A stretch of 64,000 nt of DNA from Tepidiphilus olei. Lineage in GTDB: Bacteria; Pseudomonadota; Gammaproteobacteria; Burkholderiales; Rhodocyclaceae. The notes under the pieces are model-generated. The model made no database searches. It was not told the origin of the DNA and was given only the letters and a program-made list of their open reading frames with translations. Below, one piece after another: positions 17,171 through 24,901 of this stretch (position 1 is the stretch's first letter; every line of letters begins with the position of its first letter). The translations under genes were made by a program, and so were the position numbers. Where the stretch lies: positions 1-64,000 of the forward strand of contig NZ_SBHO01000002.1 of the NCBI RefSeq assembly GCF_006980705.1, in the 5' to 3' direction.

Positions 17171-18130
17171 GTGTCCGACGATGCGCTCGCGCCCGTATGC
17201 GCCGAAGACTACCTCGAGCTCGCGCAACGGCGGCTGGCGCCGGACGTCGCCGCGTACCTCTTCGGCGGGGCCGAAGCCGAACTGGCGGCGCGGCGCAACC
17301 GCGAGGCGCTGGACGCCACCACCCTCCTCCCCCGTTTCGTGCGCGACACCCCTTTTACCCCGCCGAGCGGGCCGATTCTGTTCGGCCGGCGCCACGCCTC
17401 GCCGCTGCTGCTCGCGCCGATCGCACACCAGCGGCTCTTCCATCCCGACGGCGAGGCGGCGAGCGTCCTCGCGGCGTTGGCGCAGGGCGTCACGCCCATC
17501 GTCTCCAGCCTGGCGAGCACCCCCTGGCCGCAACTGCGCCAGCTCGCCGAAGAAGAACCGCTGTGGTTCCAGATCTACTGGCAGGGCGATCGCGCCGCCA
17601 CCGCGCGGCTCATCGATCGTGCCGCGCAGCTGCGCCCCGAAGCCTGGATGATCACTCTGGATGCGCCCATCGGAGGCTTGCGCTGGCGTCTGTGGCGCAG
17701 CGGTTTTCGCTTGCCGCCTCAGGCGGTACCGGCCAACCTCGACCCCCAGGTACCGACGCAGCGCACGCACGAACTGGCGGCCCTCCTTGCGCTCGCGCCG
17801 ACACGCGATGATCTCGCCTGGCTACGCGATCGCGTACGGCAGCCGCTCCTTGCCAAAGGCGTGGTGCACGAAGCGGACGCCCAAGCGCTGGCGCGGCTGG
17901 GCTACGACGGTCTCGTCGTCTCCAATCACGGCGGGCGCACCTTCGACGCCGCCCCCGCGAGCCTTGCACGGCTTGCCCCGCTCGCACAGGCCGTGGGCAA
18001 ACGGATGACGATCCTCTTCGATGGCGGCGTGCGCCGCGGCAGCGACGTCGCCAAAGCCTTGGCACTGGGCGCGTCGGCCGTGCTCGTCGGCCGCCCCTAC
18101 GTGGCAGCGCTTGCCCTAGGGAAACGCTGA
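17171..18130 (+). CDS. FMN-dependent alpha-hydroxy acid dehydrogenase, C-terminus replaced by MITE insertion
   Basis: This frame starts at GTG 17171, 2 bp after piuC, and encodes 319 residues of an (S)-2-hydroxyacid oxidase/LldD-type TIM barrel. SNHGGRTFD holds the catalytic His and Arg, and DGGVRRGSDVAKAL plus LGASAVLVGRPYV bind the FMN phosphate. Family proteins continue about 25-30 residues past GRPYV. Here the frame runs into a 143-bp MITE at 18120 and stops after three foreign codons (GKR). Joining the codons before the insertion to those after the second target duplication restores EGAHGVARCLRLL and a stop at 18340, for a 340-aa protein. The present protein lacks its last helix and is probably impaired. 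An operon role with PiuC is inferred. Confidence 0.85.
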   Translation: MSDDALAPVCAEDYLELAQRRLAPDVAAYLFGGAEAELAARRNREALDATTLLPRFVRDTPFTPPSGPILFGRRHASPLLLAPIAHQRLFHPDGEAASVLAALAQGVTPIVSSLASTPWPQLRQLAEEEPLWFQIYWQGDRAATARLIDRAAQLRPEAWMITLDAPIGGLRWRLWRSGFRLPPQAVPANLDPQVPTQRTHELAALLALAPTRDDLAWLRDRVRQPLLAKGVVHEADAQALARLGYDGLVVSNHGGRTFDAAPASLARLAPLAQAVGKRMTILFDGGVRRGSDVAKALALGASAVLVGRPYVAALALGKR

Positions 18131-18262
18131 AGAAATGAGCGAGCGGGATGAAGCGCAAGGCGCACGGAGCGCAGCGACCGAGACATATCGAGTGGATAGG
18201 CGAGGGAGCGAGCACCGCGCAACGCAGCGATTCGCCCGCGCAGCCAATTATTCAGCGTTTCC
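18120..18262. mobile_element. MITE copy 1 (143 bp) inserted in the dehydrogenase gene
   Basis: The element is bounded by perfect 12-bp terminal inverted repeats GGAAACGCTGAA/TTCAGCGTTTCC and flanked by a CTAG target duplication (18116-18119 and 18263-18266). It is too short for a transposase. Every base matches the copy at 27271-27413. A 4-bp YTAR-type duplication with GG-starting inverted repeats is what IS5-subgroup elements of the IS5 family make, so an IS5-like transposase elsewhere in the genome probably moved it. That link is inference. The interior is rich in GAGCGA-like and GCGCAGCGA-like words, and I assign no gene to it. Confidence 0.9.
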
Positions 18263-18340
18263 CTAGAGGGCGCGCACGGCGTCGCCCGCTGCCTGCGCTT
18301 GCTGCGCGACGAGTACGCCGCCGTCGCTGCCTTGCTGTAA
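18263..18340 (+). pseudogene. Severed 3' end of the FMN-dependent dehydrogenase gene
   Basis: After the MITE, reading resumes in the ancestral frame: the CTA codon from the target site, then GAG GGC GCG and so on, encoding EGAHGVARCLRLLRDEY and ending at TAA 18338-18340. This is a normal C-terminal helix for 2-hydroxyacid oxidases. It has no start of its own, so it is a detached fragment. On the opposite strand the same bases encode the end of the deacetylase, whose TAG stop lies within the CTAG duplication. Confidence 0.8.
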
Positions 18341-19078
18341 CGCGGCCAGATGCCGCAATGCATCGACCTTGGTGCTCGGCATGCGTTCGGCCAGTAGCGC
18401 GCGCGTCGTCCGCTCCCAGAAACGGCGTGAGCGCTCGTGGCGCATGTCCACCGGGTGCAATCCCAGTCGCAGCCAAGGGCGGTTCGCGCTGCGTCTCAAC
18501 CAGCGCTCATTGACCACCTGCGAAACGAGGCGACGCCAGCCGCTGCGGGCGCTCCACACGAGGCTGGGCGCCTCGATCGAGCGCCACCCCGCACCCGCAC
18601 GGACATACACCCGCCGCGGCGAGCTGGTATAGCGCAAGGGAGTACGCGCGAGCGCACGCCAGGCGCCTTCTCCCAAAAGCCAACCCGGCGCGACGAAACC
18701 CTCCACCGGCCAACCCAGGCACGCGAAGAGCGCGAGGCCCTGCTCGAGCCGTGCCAGCGCCTCTTGCTCGGAGATCGCCGCGAATTCCCCCTCGTGGGTA
18801 AAGAGGCGCCGGCGCACGAAGTCGATCGGCCCATGGCAGGGCAGCTCGTCGGCGTGGTAATACCCGTGCAACACCGCCTCGCCGCCGCGGGCCAGTTCCC
18901 GCTCGATCGCCGCGCAAAAACGGGGATCGCGGTCGAACGTCCCTTGCCCGTGGTAGTCGGGTACCACCAAGAGCGTCAATGGCACGCCCAGCGCCGCTGC
19001 GCGCGCGGCAAAGTCGGCATAAAGCGGCCAGGTGGCCGGGGCCACGTCGTGCAGCACCACGGAAAAGAGCGCCTTCAT
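18263..19078 (-). CDS. Polysaccharide deacetylase family protein (DUF2334-like)
   Basis: The 271-aa protein begins MKALFSVVLHDVAPATW, with the HD pair expected of NodB-fold and DUF2334 deacetylases. It continues with LHGYYHAD (second metal-binding His region) and GFVAPGWLLGEGAWRAL, and ends with a LGLHPVDMRHER motif. Such enzymes remove acetyl groups from polysaccharides or glycan precursors. The ATG overlaps the stop of the upstream glycosyltransferase by 4 bp (ATGA), so the two are translationally coupled. The TAG stop falls in the MITE target duplication. The pre-insertion gene had the same stop, so this protein was not altered by the insertion. Confidence 0.75.
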   Translation of the reverse strand: MKALFSVVLHDVAPATWPLYADFAARAAALGVPLTLLVVPDYHGQGTFDRDPRFCAAIERELARGGEAVLHGYYHADELPCHGPIDFVRRRLFTHEGEFAAISEQEALARLEQGLALFACLGWPVEGFVAPGWLLGEGAWRALARTPLRYTSSPRRVYVRAGAGWRSIEAPSLVWSARSGWRRLVSQVVNERWLRRSANRPWLRLGLHPVDMRHERSRRFWERTTRALLAERMPSTKVDALRHLAALQQGSDGGVLVAQQAQAAGDAVRAL

Positions 19079-20226
19079 CGCCCCCCCTGCCAGGCATCGG
19101 ACACTTCTGCATCCACCGGCACCGGCAGCAATGCAGGCACCCCGCACAAAGCGCGGTAATGCTCCAGCAGTCCGGGAAGCACCGCCGGCCAGGCGTAGCG
19201 GCGTTCCACCCAGGCGCGCGCCTGCCGCCCGGCCTCTTCGAGATCGACTTCGCGCACGAAGTCGCGTACCGTCTGTGCAAAGACCGTCGCATCCAGGCTC
19301 GGCGCGATCCGGCCAGCCTCGGGCGGCACCAGTTCGGATACGGCCCCGCCGGCTACGCCGACCACGGGGATGCCGCTTGCCATCGCCTCGAGCACCACCA
19401 GGCCGAAGGTCTCCTGATTGCCGGCATGAACGAGCAGATCGGCACTGGCAAGAATACGGGCGACGTCTTCACGACCGACGAAGCGATCGACCACCGTCAC
19501 GTTCTCCGGCACCCGCCGCGGCATGGCGCTGCCCACGAGCAGCAGATGAAAATCCTCGCCCAAGAGCCGCGCCGCCGCAAGCAGCACGTCGAGATTCTTC
19601 TCGCGCGAGCCGCGACCGGCGAAGACCATGAGGCAGCGCGCTTGAGGGATACCCAACTCGGCGCGCAGAGCGGGGTCGCGCCGCGCCGGCGAGAACGCGG
19701 CCGTGTCGACGCCCAAGGGCTGGGCGATCGCGCCCTCCACGCCGAGCGCCGCCAGATGCTCCACCATGGTGCGGCTGGGCGTGAGCACCCGGTCGAATCG
19801 CCGGTAGAGATGACGCACATAGGCGGCCGCCGCCTGCCCCCAGGTTCGCCCGAATCGTCGCTCGACGAGGCGGGGGAGATCCGAATGGTAAAAACCGATC
19901 ACGGGTACGCCCAGCCGCTCCCCCGCGGCCAGCGCTGCCCAGGCAGGAACGTAGGGGTCTCCCGCCTCGATCACGTCGGGCGCCAAGGCAACGAGACGCT
20001 CCCCCCACGGCCCAGGGCGCAAGGGGAAGCGATAACCGGTGGAGAAAGGGATGGGCCAGGCCGAGATCATCTCGCAGCCGGGTGCGGAGCGATCTTCTGC
20101 TCCCGGCACCACCAGGGTATGCCGCACCCCCTCGATCGAAGAAAGAAAACGTCGCTTCGACTCCAGATACGTCCGTACGCCCCCGCTCGCTTCCGCGTAG
20201 AACATTGTGACGTCGGCAATATGCAT
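19075..20226 (-). CDS. Glycosyltransferase family 4 (GT-B fold)
   Basis: The 383-aa protein has the GT-B pattern of family 4. The N-terminal domain contains SGGVRTYLESK, and the C-terminal donor-binding domain contains FAGRGSREKNLDVLL, VGSAMPRRVPENV and HAGNQETFGLVVLEAMASG (the ExxxxxxxE nucleotide-sugar motif). It has no transmembrane segment. ATG 20226 starts directly at the fold (MHIADVTMF), and the 31 upstream codons look non-coding. It is paired with a deacetylase, which suggests synthesis and trimming of a surface glycan or glycolipid. Donor and acceptor are unknown. Confidence 0.82.
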   Translation of the reverse strand: MHIADVTMFYAEASGGVRTYLESKRRFLSSIEGVRHTLVVPGAEDRSAPGCEMISAWPIPFSTGYRFPLRPGPWGERLVALAPDVIEAGDPYVPAWAALAAGERLGVPVIGFYHSDLPRLVERRFGRTWGQAAAAYVRHLYRRFDRVLTPSRTMVEHLAALGVEGAIAQPLGVDTAAFSPARRDPALRAELGIPQARCLMVFAGRGSREKNLDVLLAAARLLGEDFHLLLVGSAMPRRVPENVTVVDRFVGREDVARILASADLLVHAGNQETFGLVVLEAMASGIPVVGVAGGAVSELVPPEAGRIAPSLDATVFAQTVRDFVREVDLEEAGRQARAWVERRYAWPAVLPGLLEHYRALCGVPALLPVPVDAEVSDAWQGGR

Positions 20227-20359
20227 GAATCGTCCGGTCGGCAAGAAAGTTCTATCAGTGTAGCGCTGCCGCCTCTTGCCTGCCACCCCCTGCAGGATCT
20301 CTCGCAGCGGCAAAAGCATCCCGTAAACACCTTGTTTCTTTTTTGGCCGATGCCAACGA

Positions 20360-20388
20360 TTGATCTTCCTGGATCCGCAGACTAACCT
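20360..20388 (+). promoter_or_regulatory. Possible sigma-70 promoter for the SYLF gene
   Basis: TTGATC (20360-20365) and TAACCT (20383-20388) are separated by 17 bp and lie 40 bp upstream of the SYLF-domain gene start, which has a good GAGGAG site. The -10 element matches consensus at four of six positions, so this is only a candidate. Confidence 0.3.
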
Positions 20389-20427
20389 GGTTCATACGAA
20401 CGTCTTTTCGTCTCGAGGAGAAAAACG

Positions 20428-21000
20428 ATGATCCCGTTCGACCGATCGTTTCACCGCGCTTGGTTCTACGTACTACTGATCGCGATGAGTCTCGTGCTAC
20501 TCCTGCCACGAGCCCACGCAGCCACGTCACAAGAAGAGCTGATCCGCGACGCCCAGCAAGCTCTGGCCACGCTACGCAAAATCAACCCATCGGCAGACGC
20601 CATCGCCAAGTCGGCCAAAGGAGTCCTGGTCTTTCCCAACATCATCAAGGCTGGCTTCGTCTTCGGCGGCAGCTATGGCGAAGGCGTACTCTTCGTCGAT
20701 GGCAAGGTACGGGGATTTTATAATTCGGTCTCCGCCTCCTGGGGTTTGCAGCTCGGCGCTCAATCGTACGGCTACGCCCTGTTCTTGATGAACGACAAAG
20801 CCCTGAAATATCTCGAAGAGAGTCAAGGCTGGGAATTGGGTTCCGGTCCAACCGTCACGCTAGTCGATACAGGGGTAGCGGCGAACATCTCCACCACCAC
20901 GCTGCGTGACGACGCCTATGCGTTCATTTTCGACCAGCAGGGGCTCATGGGAGGCATCAACATCGAGGGCACGAAAATCACACGCATCAAACAGCCGTGA
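20428..21000 (+). CDS. SYLF/Ysc84-domain secreted protein
   Basis: The 190-aa protein has a signal peptide (hydrophobic residues about 12-30, cleavage near AHAA). A SYLF domain follows, with ITKSAKG-type AIAKSAKGVLVFPNIIKAGF, GGSYGEGVLF and the C-terminal EGTKITRIKQP. SYLF/Ysc84 domains bind lipids (and actin in yeast). In bacteria they are mostly periplasmic or outer-membrane associated, with poorly known function. The length is typical. The GAGGAG ribosome site is strong. It stands alone before a small lipoprotein gene on the same strand. Confidence 0.85.
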   Translation: MIPFDRSFHRAWFYVLLIAMSLVLLLPRAHAATSQEELIRDAQQALATLRKINPSADAIAKSAKGVLVFPNIIKAGFVFGGSYGEGVLFVDGKVRGFYNSVSASWGLQLGAQSYGYALFLMNDKALKYLEESQGWELGSGPTVTLVDTGVAANISTTTLRDDAYAFIFDQQGLMGGINIEGTKITRIKQP

Positions 21001-21078
21001 CCCATTGACATCCCGAAACATCTACCATGCGTCGCGCACGATATAAATAAAACCCATCAATCACGAAGAGGAGCGACC

Positions 21079-21294
21079 ATGAAACGAATCTTCCTTCTCG
21101 CGCTCACCGCATCCACCCTGAGTCTGCTGAGTGGTTGTGCCACGTGGGACAACATGTCGAGCCGAGAAAAGGCCGCGGTAGGGGGCGCTGCCGTGGGCGG
21201 CGTCATCGGTGCGGCCGTTTCGGACGGGCACCTGCTCGGCACGGTCGGAGGTGCCGCCATTGGAGGCGTCATCGGCGACCAGCTCGGCAAGTGA
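21079..21294 (+). CDS. Small glycine-zipper lipoprotein
   Basis: This 71-aa product has a lipoprotein signal peptide with lipobox LLSGCA (Cys at about residue 20). A glycine-zipper segment follows, with alternating small residues (GGAAVGGVIGAAV and GGAAIGGVIGDQ). Such proteins resemble OsmB and the YMGG family and associate with the outer membrane. AGGAG lies 7 bp upstream. It is short, but coding is well supported by lipobox, repeat pattern and ribosome site. The convergent CorC-family gene ends 16 bp beyond it. Confidence 0.82.
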   Translation: MKRIFLLALTASTLSLLSGCATWDNMSSREKAAVGGAAVGGVIGAAVSDGHLLGTVGGAAIGGVIGDQLGK

Positions 21295-21310
21295 TTCGAG
21301 CAACGCAGCG

Positions 21311-22624
21311 CTAGCCGCCATCGCCCGTCTTCTCCGTTCCCGCGGGAGCGGAGAGGCGGGTCACCAGCAATTGGTCGATGCGGTAGTTGTCGATATCGAC
21401 CACTTCGAAACGGTAGCCTTTGTATTCGAGCGCATCGGTGCGCTTGGGCACCTTGCGCAGGTGATACATCATGAACCCGGCGATGGTCTCGAAGTGTTCC
21501 GATCCTTCGAACCCGTCGATCCCGAGCACCTCGGCCACTTCGGCGATCGGGGTGAGCCCATCGAGCAACCAGGAATCGGCGTCACGCCGAACGATCATCT
21601 CTTCGCGCCCCACGACGGGATCGACCGCCACGACCGTGTCCATCACGTCGCGAAGCGTGAGCAAACCCACAACTATGGCATATTCGTTGACGATGAGCGC
21701 GAAATCCTGCCCGGCACTGCGAAAGCGCTGCAGCGCCTCGAGCAGCGTGAGCGTATCCGGGAAGACCAACAAATCCCGCACTACCATCTCGGCGGTCAGC
21801 GAGACTTTTTCTCCGTCGATGATGGAGAGGAACAGATCGCGCGTGTCCACGTAGCCCACAGGACGGTCGAGCGAGCCGTCACACACGGGAAACTTGCCGT
21901 GGGGGTGGTTGCGCAACTTCTGCCGAATGTTTTCCTCGGGCTCACCAACCAAAAGATAGACGATCTCGTCGCGCGGCACCATGGCGGTACGCACGGTGCG
22001 CTCGTCGAGCTCGAAAACACGGGTCACCAGTTTCTGCTCCTCGGCGAGCAGCGTTCCGGCACGCGTGGCGGCGTCGGCCAGCGCCACGATTTCATCGACG
22101 GTGACCTCCTCGCGCCGGCGCTCCGGCGCCCCGGCCAGGCGCAGCACCCAGGAAGCAAGGGCGTCGATCACCCACACCAGGGGATGGAGCAGGCGCACGA
22201 GCAGCGTCATCGGCGGGGCCGCCACCAGCGCGATGCGCTCGGGCGCGAGTAGCGCGAGGCGTTTCGGCACCAGGTCGGCGAACACGACGAAGAGCAACGT
22301 GACACCGAGAAACGCAAGGGAAGAGGCGACGGAGCGGACATACTCCGGCGGCAACAAGAGCGCCACGAACGGTTCGAGCCAAGGCGTGACGGAAGACTCT
22401 CCCACCGCACCGCCGAGGATCGCAACCGCATTGAGGCCGATCTGCACCACCGTGAAATAGTGCCCCGGCTGATCCTGGAGCGTCAACACCCGCTGGGCCC
22501 TGACGTCTCCTTGCTTGGCCAGCATCTCGAGGCGCAAGCGGCGCGACGCCGCGAGCGATATCTCCGACATGGAAAAGAAAGCACTCGTGAGCACGAGCGC
22601 CAAGAGGGCGACAAGGATCGACAT
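21311..22624 (-). CDS. CorC/HlyC family transporter (CNNM, DUF21-CBS-CorC domains)
   Basis: The 437-aa protein has an N-terminal DUF21 membrane domain (about 1-190, beginning MSILVALLALVLTSAFFSMSE). A CBS pair follows (about 205-330, MVPRDEIVYLLVGEPEE and VRDLLVFPDTLTLLEALQRF), then a C-terminal CorC_HlyC domain with DGLTPIAEVAEVLGI. The family includes Mg2+/Co2+ export proteins. The older hemolysin name is misleading. I chose ATG 22624. The in-frame ATG at 22654 lies inside a perfect TATAAT on this strand and would be upstream of the transcript start. It is divergent from cutA. Confidence 0.85.
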   Translation of the reverse strand: MSILVALLALVLTSAFFSMSEISLAASRRLRLEMLAKQGDVRAQRVLTLQDQPGHYFTVVQIGLNAVAILGGAVGESSVTPWLEPFVALLLPPEYVRSVASSLAFLGVTLLFVVFADLVPKRLALLAPERIALVAAPPMTLLVRLLHPLVWVIDALASWVLRLAGAPERRREEVTVDEIVALADAATRAGTLLAEEQKLVTRVFELDERTVRTAMVPRDEIVYLLVGEPEENIRQKLRNHPHGKFPVCDGSLDRPVGYVDTRDLFLSIIDGEKVSLTAEMVVRDLLVFPDTLTLLEALQRFRSAGQDFALIVNEYAIVVGLLTLRDVMDTVVAVDPVVGREEMIVRRDADSWLLDGLTPIAEVAEVLGIDGFEGSEHFETIAGFMMYHLRKVPKRTDALEYKGYRFEVVDIDNYRIDQLLVTRLSAPAGTEKTGDGG

Positions 22625-22652
22625 GTTGGTTTTTTTCGTCCGAGACTTCCTC

Positions 22653-22692
22653 ATTATAGCGAGGAAGTCCGTCGCGACCCGATGGATATAAT
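22653..22692. promoter_or_regulatory. Back-to-back TATAAT elements between corC-like gene and cutA
   Basis: A perfect TATAAT lies on the minus strand at 22653-22658, facing the CorC-family gene. Another lies on the plus strand at 22687-22692, facing cutA. They are 28 bp apart. Neither has a clear -35 at 17 bp (CGGGTC and GAAGTC), so the -10 elements carry the prediction. Each sits about 30 bp from the start codon it would serve. Confidence 0.5.
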
Positions 22693-22721
22693 GGGACTTT
22701 TACGCAGAGGGAGCAACGGCG

Positions 22722-23060
22722 ATGGATTCGATCCTGCTCGTATATTGCACGGTCCCCGACCTCAATACCGCGCGCTCGCTCGCCCGAACCCTGGTCGAAG
22801 AGCGGCTGGCTGCCTGTGTGAACCTCGTGCCGGGACTGACGTCCTTTTACCGCTGGCAGGGCACGGTACAGGAAGACGCGGAGACGCTGCTGCTCATCAA
22901 AACCGCGGCGGCACGCCATCGCGCACTACAGGAACGTTTACGCGCCCTGCATCCTTATGAACTCCCGGAAATCATCGCGGTCCCAGTGTCGGCGGGTCTG
23001 CCCGCCTATCTGGAGTGGGTCGCCACGGAAACCCTTAGCCCTCCCGAGGATCCCACATGA
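22722..23060 (+). CDS. cutA: Divalent-cation tolerance protein CutA
   Basis: The 112-aa protein matches CutA1 along its length: VYCTVPDLNTARSLARTLVE, RLAACVNLVPG, FYRWQGTVQEDAE, LLIKT, HPYELPEI and YLEWV. CutA1 is a very stable trimer with a ferredoxin-like fold, linked to copper tolerance in E. coli through effects on the neighbouring dsbD. Here too dsbD follows directly, with the dsbD ATG overlapping the cutA stop (ATGA). A GAGGGAGC ribosome site precedes it. Confidence 0.92.
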   Translation: MDSILLVYCTVPDLNTARSLARTLVEERLAACVNLVPGLTSFYRWQGTVQEDAETLLLIKTAAARHRALQERLRALHPYELPEIIAVPVSAGLPAYLEWVATETLSPPEDPT

Positions 23061-24901
23061 GCCGTCTTCGTTCTCGGTTACGCCTGCCGTTTTTCCTGTC
23101 GTTCCTCATCTTCTTCCTGCTCGCGCCGCTCCCGAGCCGCGCCGCCGACCCCGTTCCACCGGAAGAAGCCTTCGTGCCCCACGCTTACCGTGGAGAAAAC
23201 GGCACGATCGTCGTCGAATTCACGATTCGCGAGGGCTATTATCTCTACCGGGACAAACTGAGATTCACCGTCCTCTCCCCGCAAGAAACCCGCCTCTTGC
23301 CCGAACTGCCACCGGGCGAATCGAAGCAGGACGAGTTCTTTGGCGAGGTTCAGATCTTCCGTAACCGCCTCGGCTTGCCGCTGAGATACGAGGGCGAGAC
23401 GCCACAGCGCCTGCGCATCACCCATCAAGGCTGCTGGGACGGGGGAATCTGCTACCCCCCAGTGATCTCCGACCTCGAAGTGACCGCCACCCCGCCCGCC
23501 CCCAGCTTGTTACAGCGTCTGCGTGGTGTCACGCCCACATACACGCCGGCCCAGGCTTCGGCCTCGATCGCAGCGGAGTCCACGCCACCTTCGAGCCCGC
23601 TGCCGGGCGACGAGAGCGGGCGGCTGGCACAAGCGCTCGCCGGCAGCCACTGGGCGCCCATGCTCGCCACGTTTTTCGGCCTGGGGCTGTTGCTCGCCTT
23701 CACGCCCTGCACCTTCCCCATGATCCCCATCATCTCGGGCATCATCGTCGGCAGCAAGGAGCACGTCTCACGCGGACGGGCGTTCGGCTTATCCCTCGCC
23801 TACGTCATGGCCATGGCCGCCACCTATGCGATCGCCGGAGCGCTCGCCGGACTCTCGGGAACACTGCTCTCCGCCACTCTGCAGACTCCTTGGGTGCTCG
23901 GAGGTCTCGCGCTGGTATTCGTGCTGCTCTCCCTGTCGATGTTTGGTTTCTACGAGCTGCAGCTACCCGCTTCGTGGCAGACACGGCTCGATGCTGCCGC
24001 GGGACGCCTGCCGGGGGGACGCTATCTCGGCGTCGCGCTCATGGGTGCGATCTCGGCGCTGGTAGTCGGCCCCTGCGTGGCCGCGCCGCTCGCGGGCGCG
24101 CTGCTCTACATCGCCCGCACGGGGGACGCCTGGCTCGGAGGCTGGGCGCTCTTCGCCCTGGGATTGGGGATGGGGGCTCCACTCGTGGCGGTGGGCTTGG
24201 GCGCGCGTGAGCTGCTGCCGCGCTCCGGACCCTGGCTCAAAGGCGTGAAGCGCATCTTCGGCGTGCTGATGCTGGCGCTCGCTTGGTGGATCGTGCGGCC
24301 GGTGGCGCCGGATTGGCTATGGCTGCTCGGCTGGGCCCTGCTCGCGCTGGGCACCAGCGTCTTCCTGCATGCGCTCGATCCGCTGCCACCGCAAGCGCCG
24401 GCCATGCGGCGCCTGGGTAAGGCCCTGGGCCTTGCGCTTGCCACCTACGGCATCGTCGCCCTGGTGGGGCTGTTGGGCGGGGCGCGTGATCCCTTGCAGC
24501 CGCTCGCGCTGCGCCTCTCGGCTGCCTCTTCCGCCTCGGCGCCGGCGCAGCCGGTTCCCACCGTGCGCACGCTCGCCGAGCTGGAGTCGGCGGTGCGCGC
24601 GAGCGATCGCCCCGTGCTGGTCGACGTGCGGGCCGACTGGTGCATCTCCTGCCTGGAACTGGAGCGCGCCCTCGAAGACCCTCGCCTGCGCCCGCACCTC
24701 GCCGACGTGACCCGCCTCGGCGCGGACGTAACCGCCGCCGACGAATCCGCCCGCGCGCTGTTGCGCCGTTTCGAACTCTTCGGCCCGCCGGCCCTGCTCT
24801 TCTTCGCGCCCGGAGGAGAAGAGCATAGCGAGTTGCGCGTGGCAGGCTACCTCGGCCCCGATGAATTGCTGCCGCGATTCGAGCGCTGGCTGGGGCGTTA
24901 G
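23057..24901 (+). CDS. dsbD: Thiol:disulfide interchange protein DsbD
   Basis: The 614-aa protein has a signal peptide and a periplasmic alpha domain with its Cys pair in HQGCWDGGICYPP. The eight-helix membrane domain has conserved Cys in LLLAFTPCTFPMIP and VVGPCVAAPLAGAL, and the C-terminal thioredoxin-like gamma domain has RADWCISCLELE. DsbD carries electrons from cytoplasmic thioredoxin to periplasmic DsbC, DsbG and cytochrome c maturation. The gamma-domain motif CISC differs from the usual CVAC but keeps both cysteines. It is coupled to cutA by a 4-bp overlap and overlaps the convergent rep gene by 4 bp. Confidence 0.93.
   Translation: MSRLRSRLRLPFFLSFLIFFLLAPLPSRAADPVPPEEAFVPHAYRGENGTIVVEFTIREGYYLYRDKLRFTVLSPQETRLLPELPPGESKQDEFFGEVQIFRNRLGLPLRYEGETPQRLRITHQGCWDGGICYPPVISDLEVTATPPAPSLLQRLRGVTPTYTPAQASASIAAESTPPSSPLPGDESGRLAQALAGSHWAPMLATFFGLGLLLAFTPCTFPMIPIISGIIVGSKEHVSRGRAFGLSLAYVMAMAATYAIAGALAGLSGTLLSATLQTPWVLGGLALVFVLLSLSMFGFYELQLPASWQTRLDAAAGRLPGGRYLGVALMGAISALVVGPCVAAPLAGALLYIARTGDAWLGGWALFALGLGMGAPLVAVGLGARELLPRSGPWLKGVKRIFGVLMLALAWWIVRPVAPDWLWLLGWALLALGTSVFLHALDPLPPQAPAMRRLGKALGLALATYGIVALVGLLGGARDPLQPLALRLSAASSASAPAQPVPTVRTLAELESAVRASDRPVLVDVRADWCISCLELERALEDPRLRPHLADVTRLGADVTAADESARALLRRFELFGPPALLFFAPGGEEHSELRVAGYLGPDELLPRFERWLGR

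Noticed and set aside
18148-18262. Short frame starting MKRKAHGAQRPRHIEW in MITE copy 1, repeated at 27299 in copy 2
   Set aside because: It appears identically only because the elements are identical. It has no ribosome site and runs on into unrelated flanking sequence.
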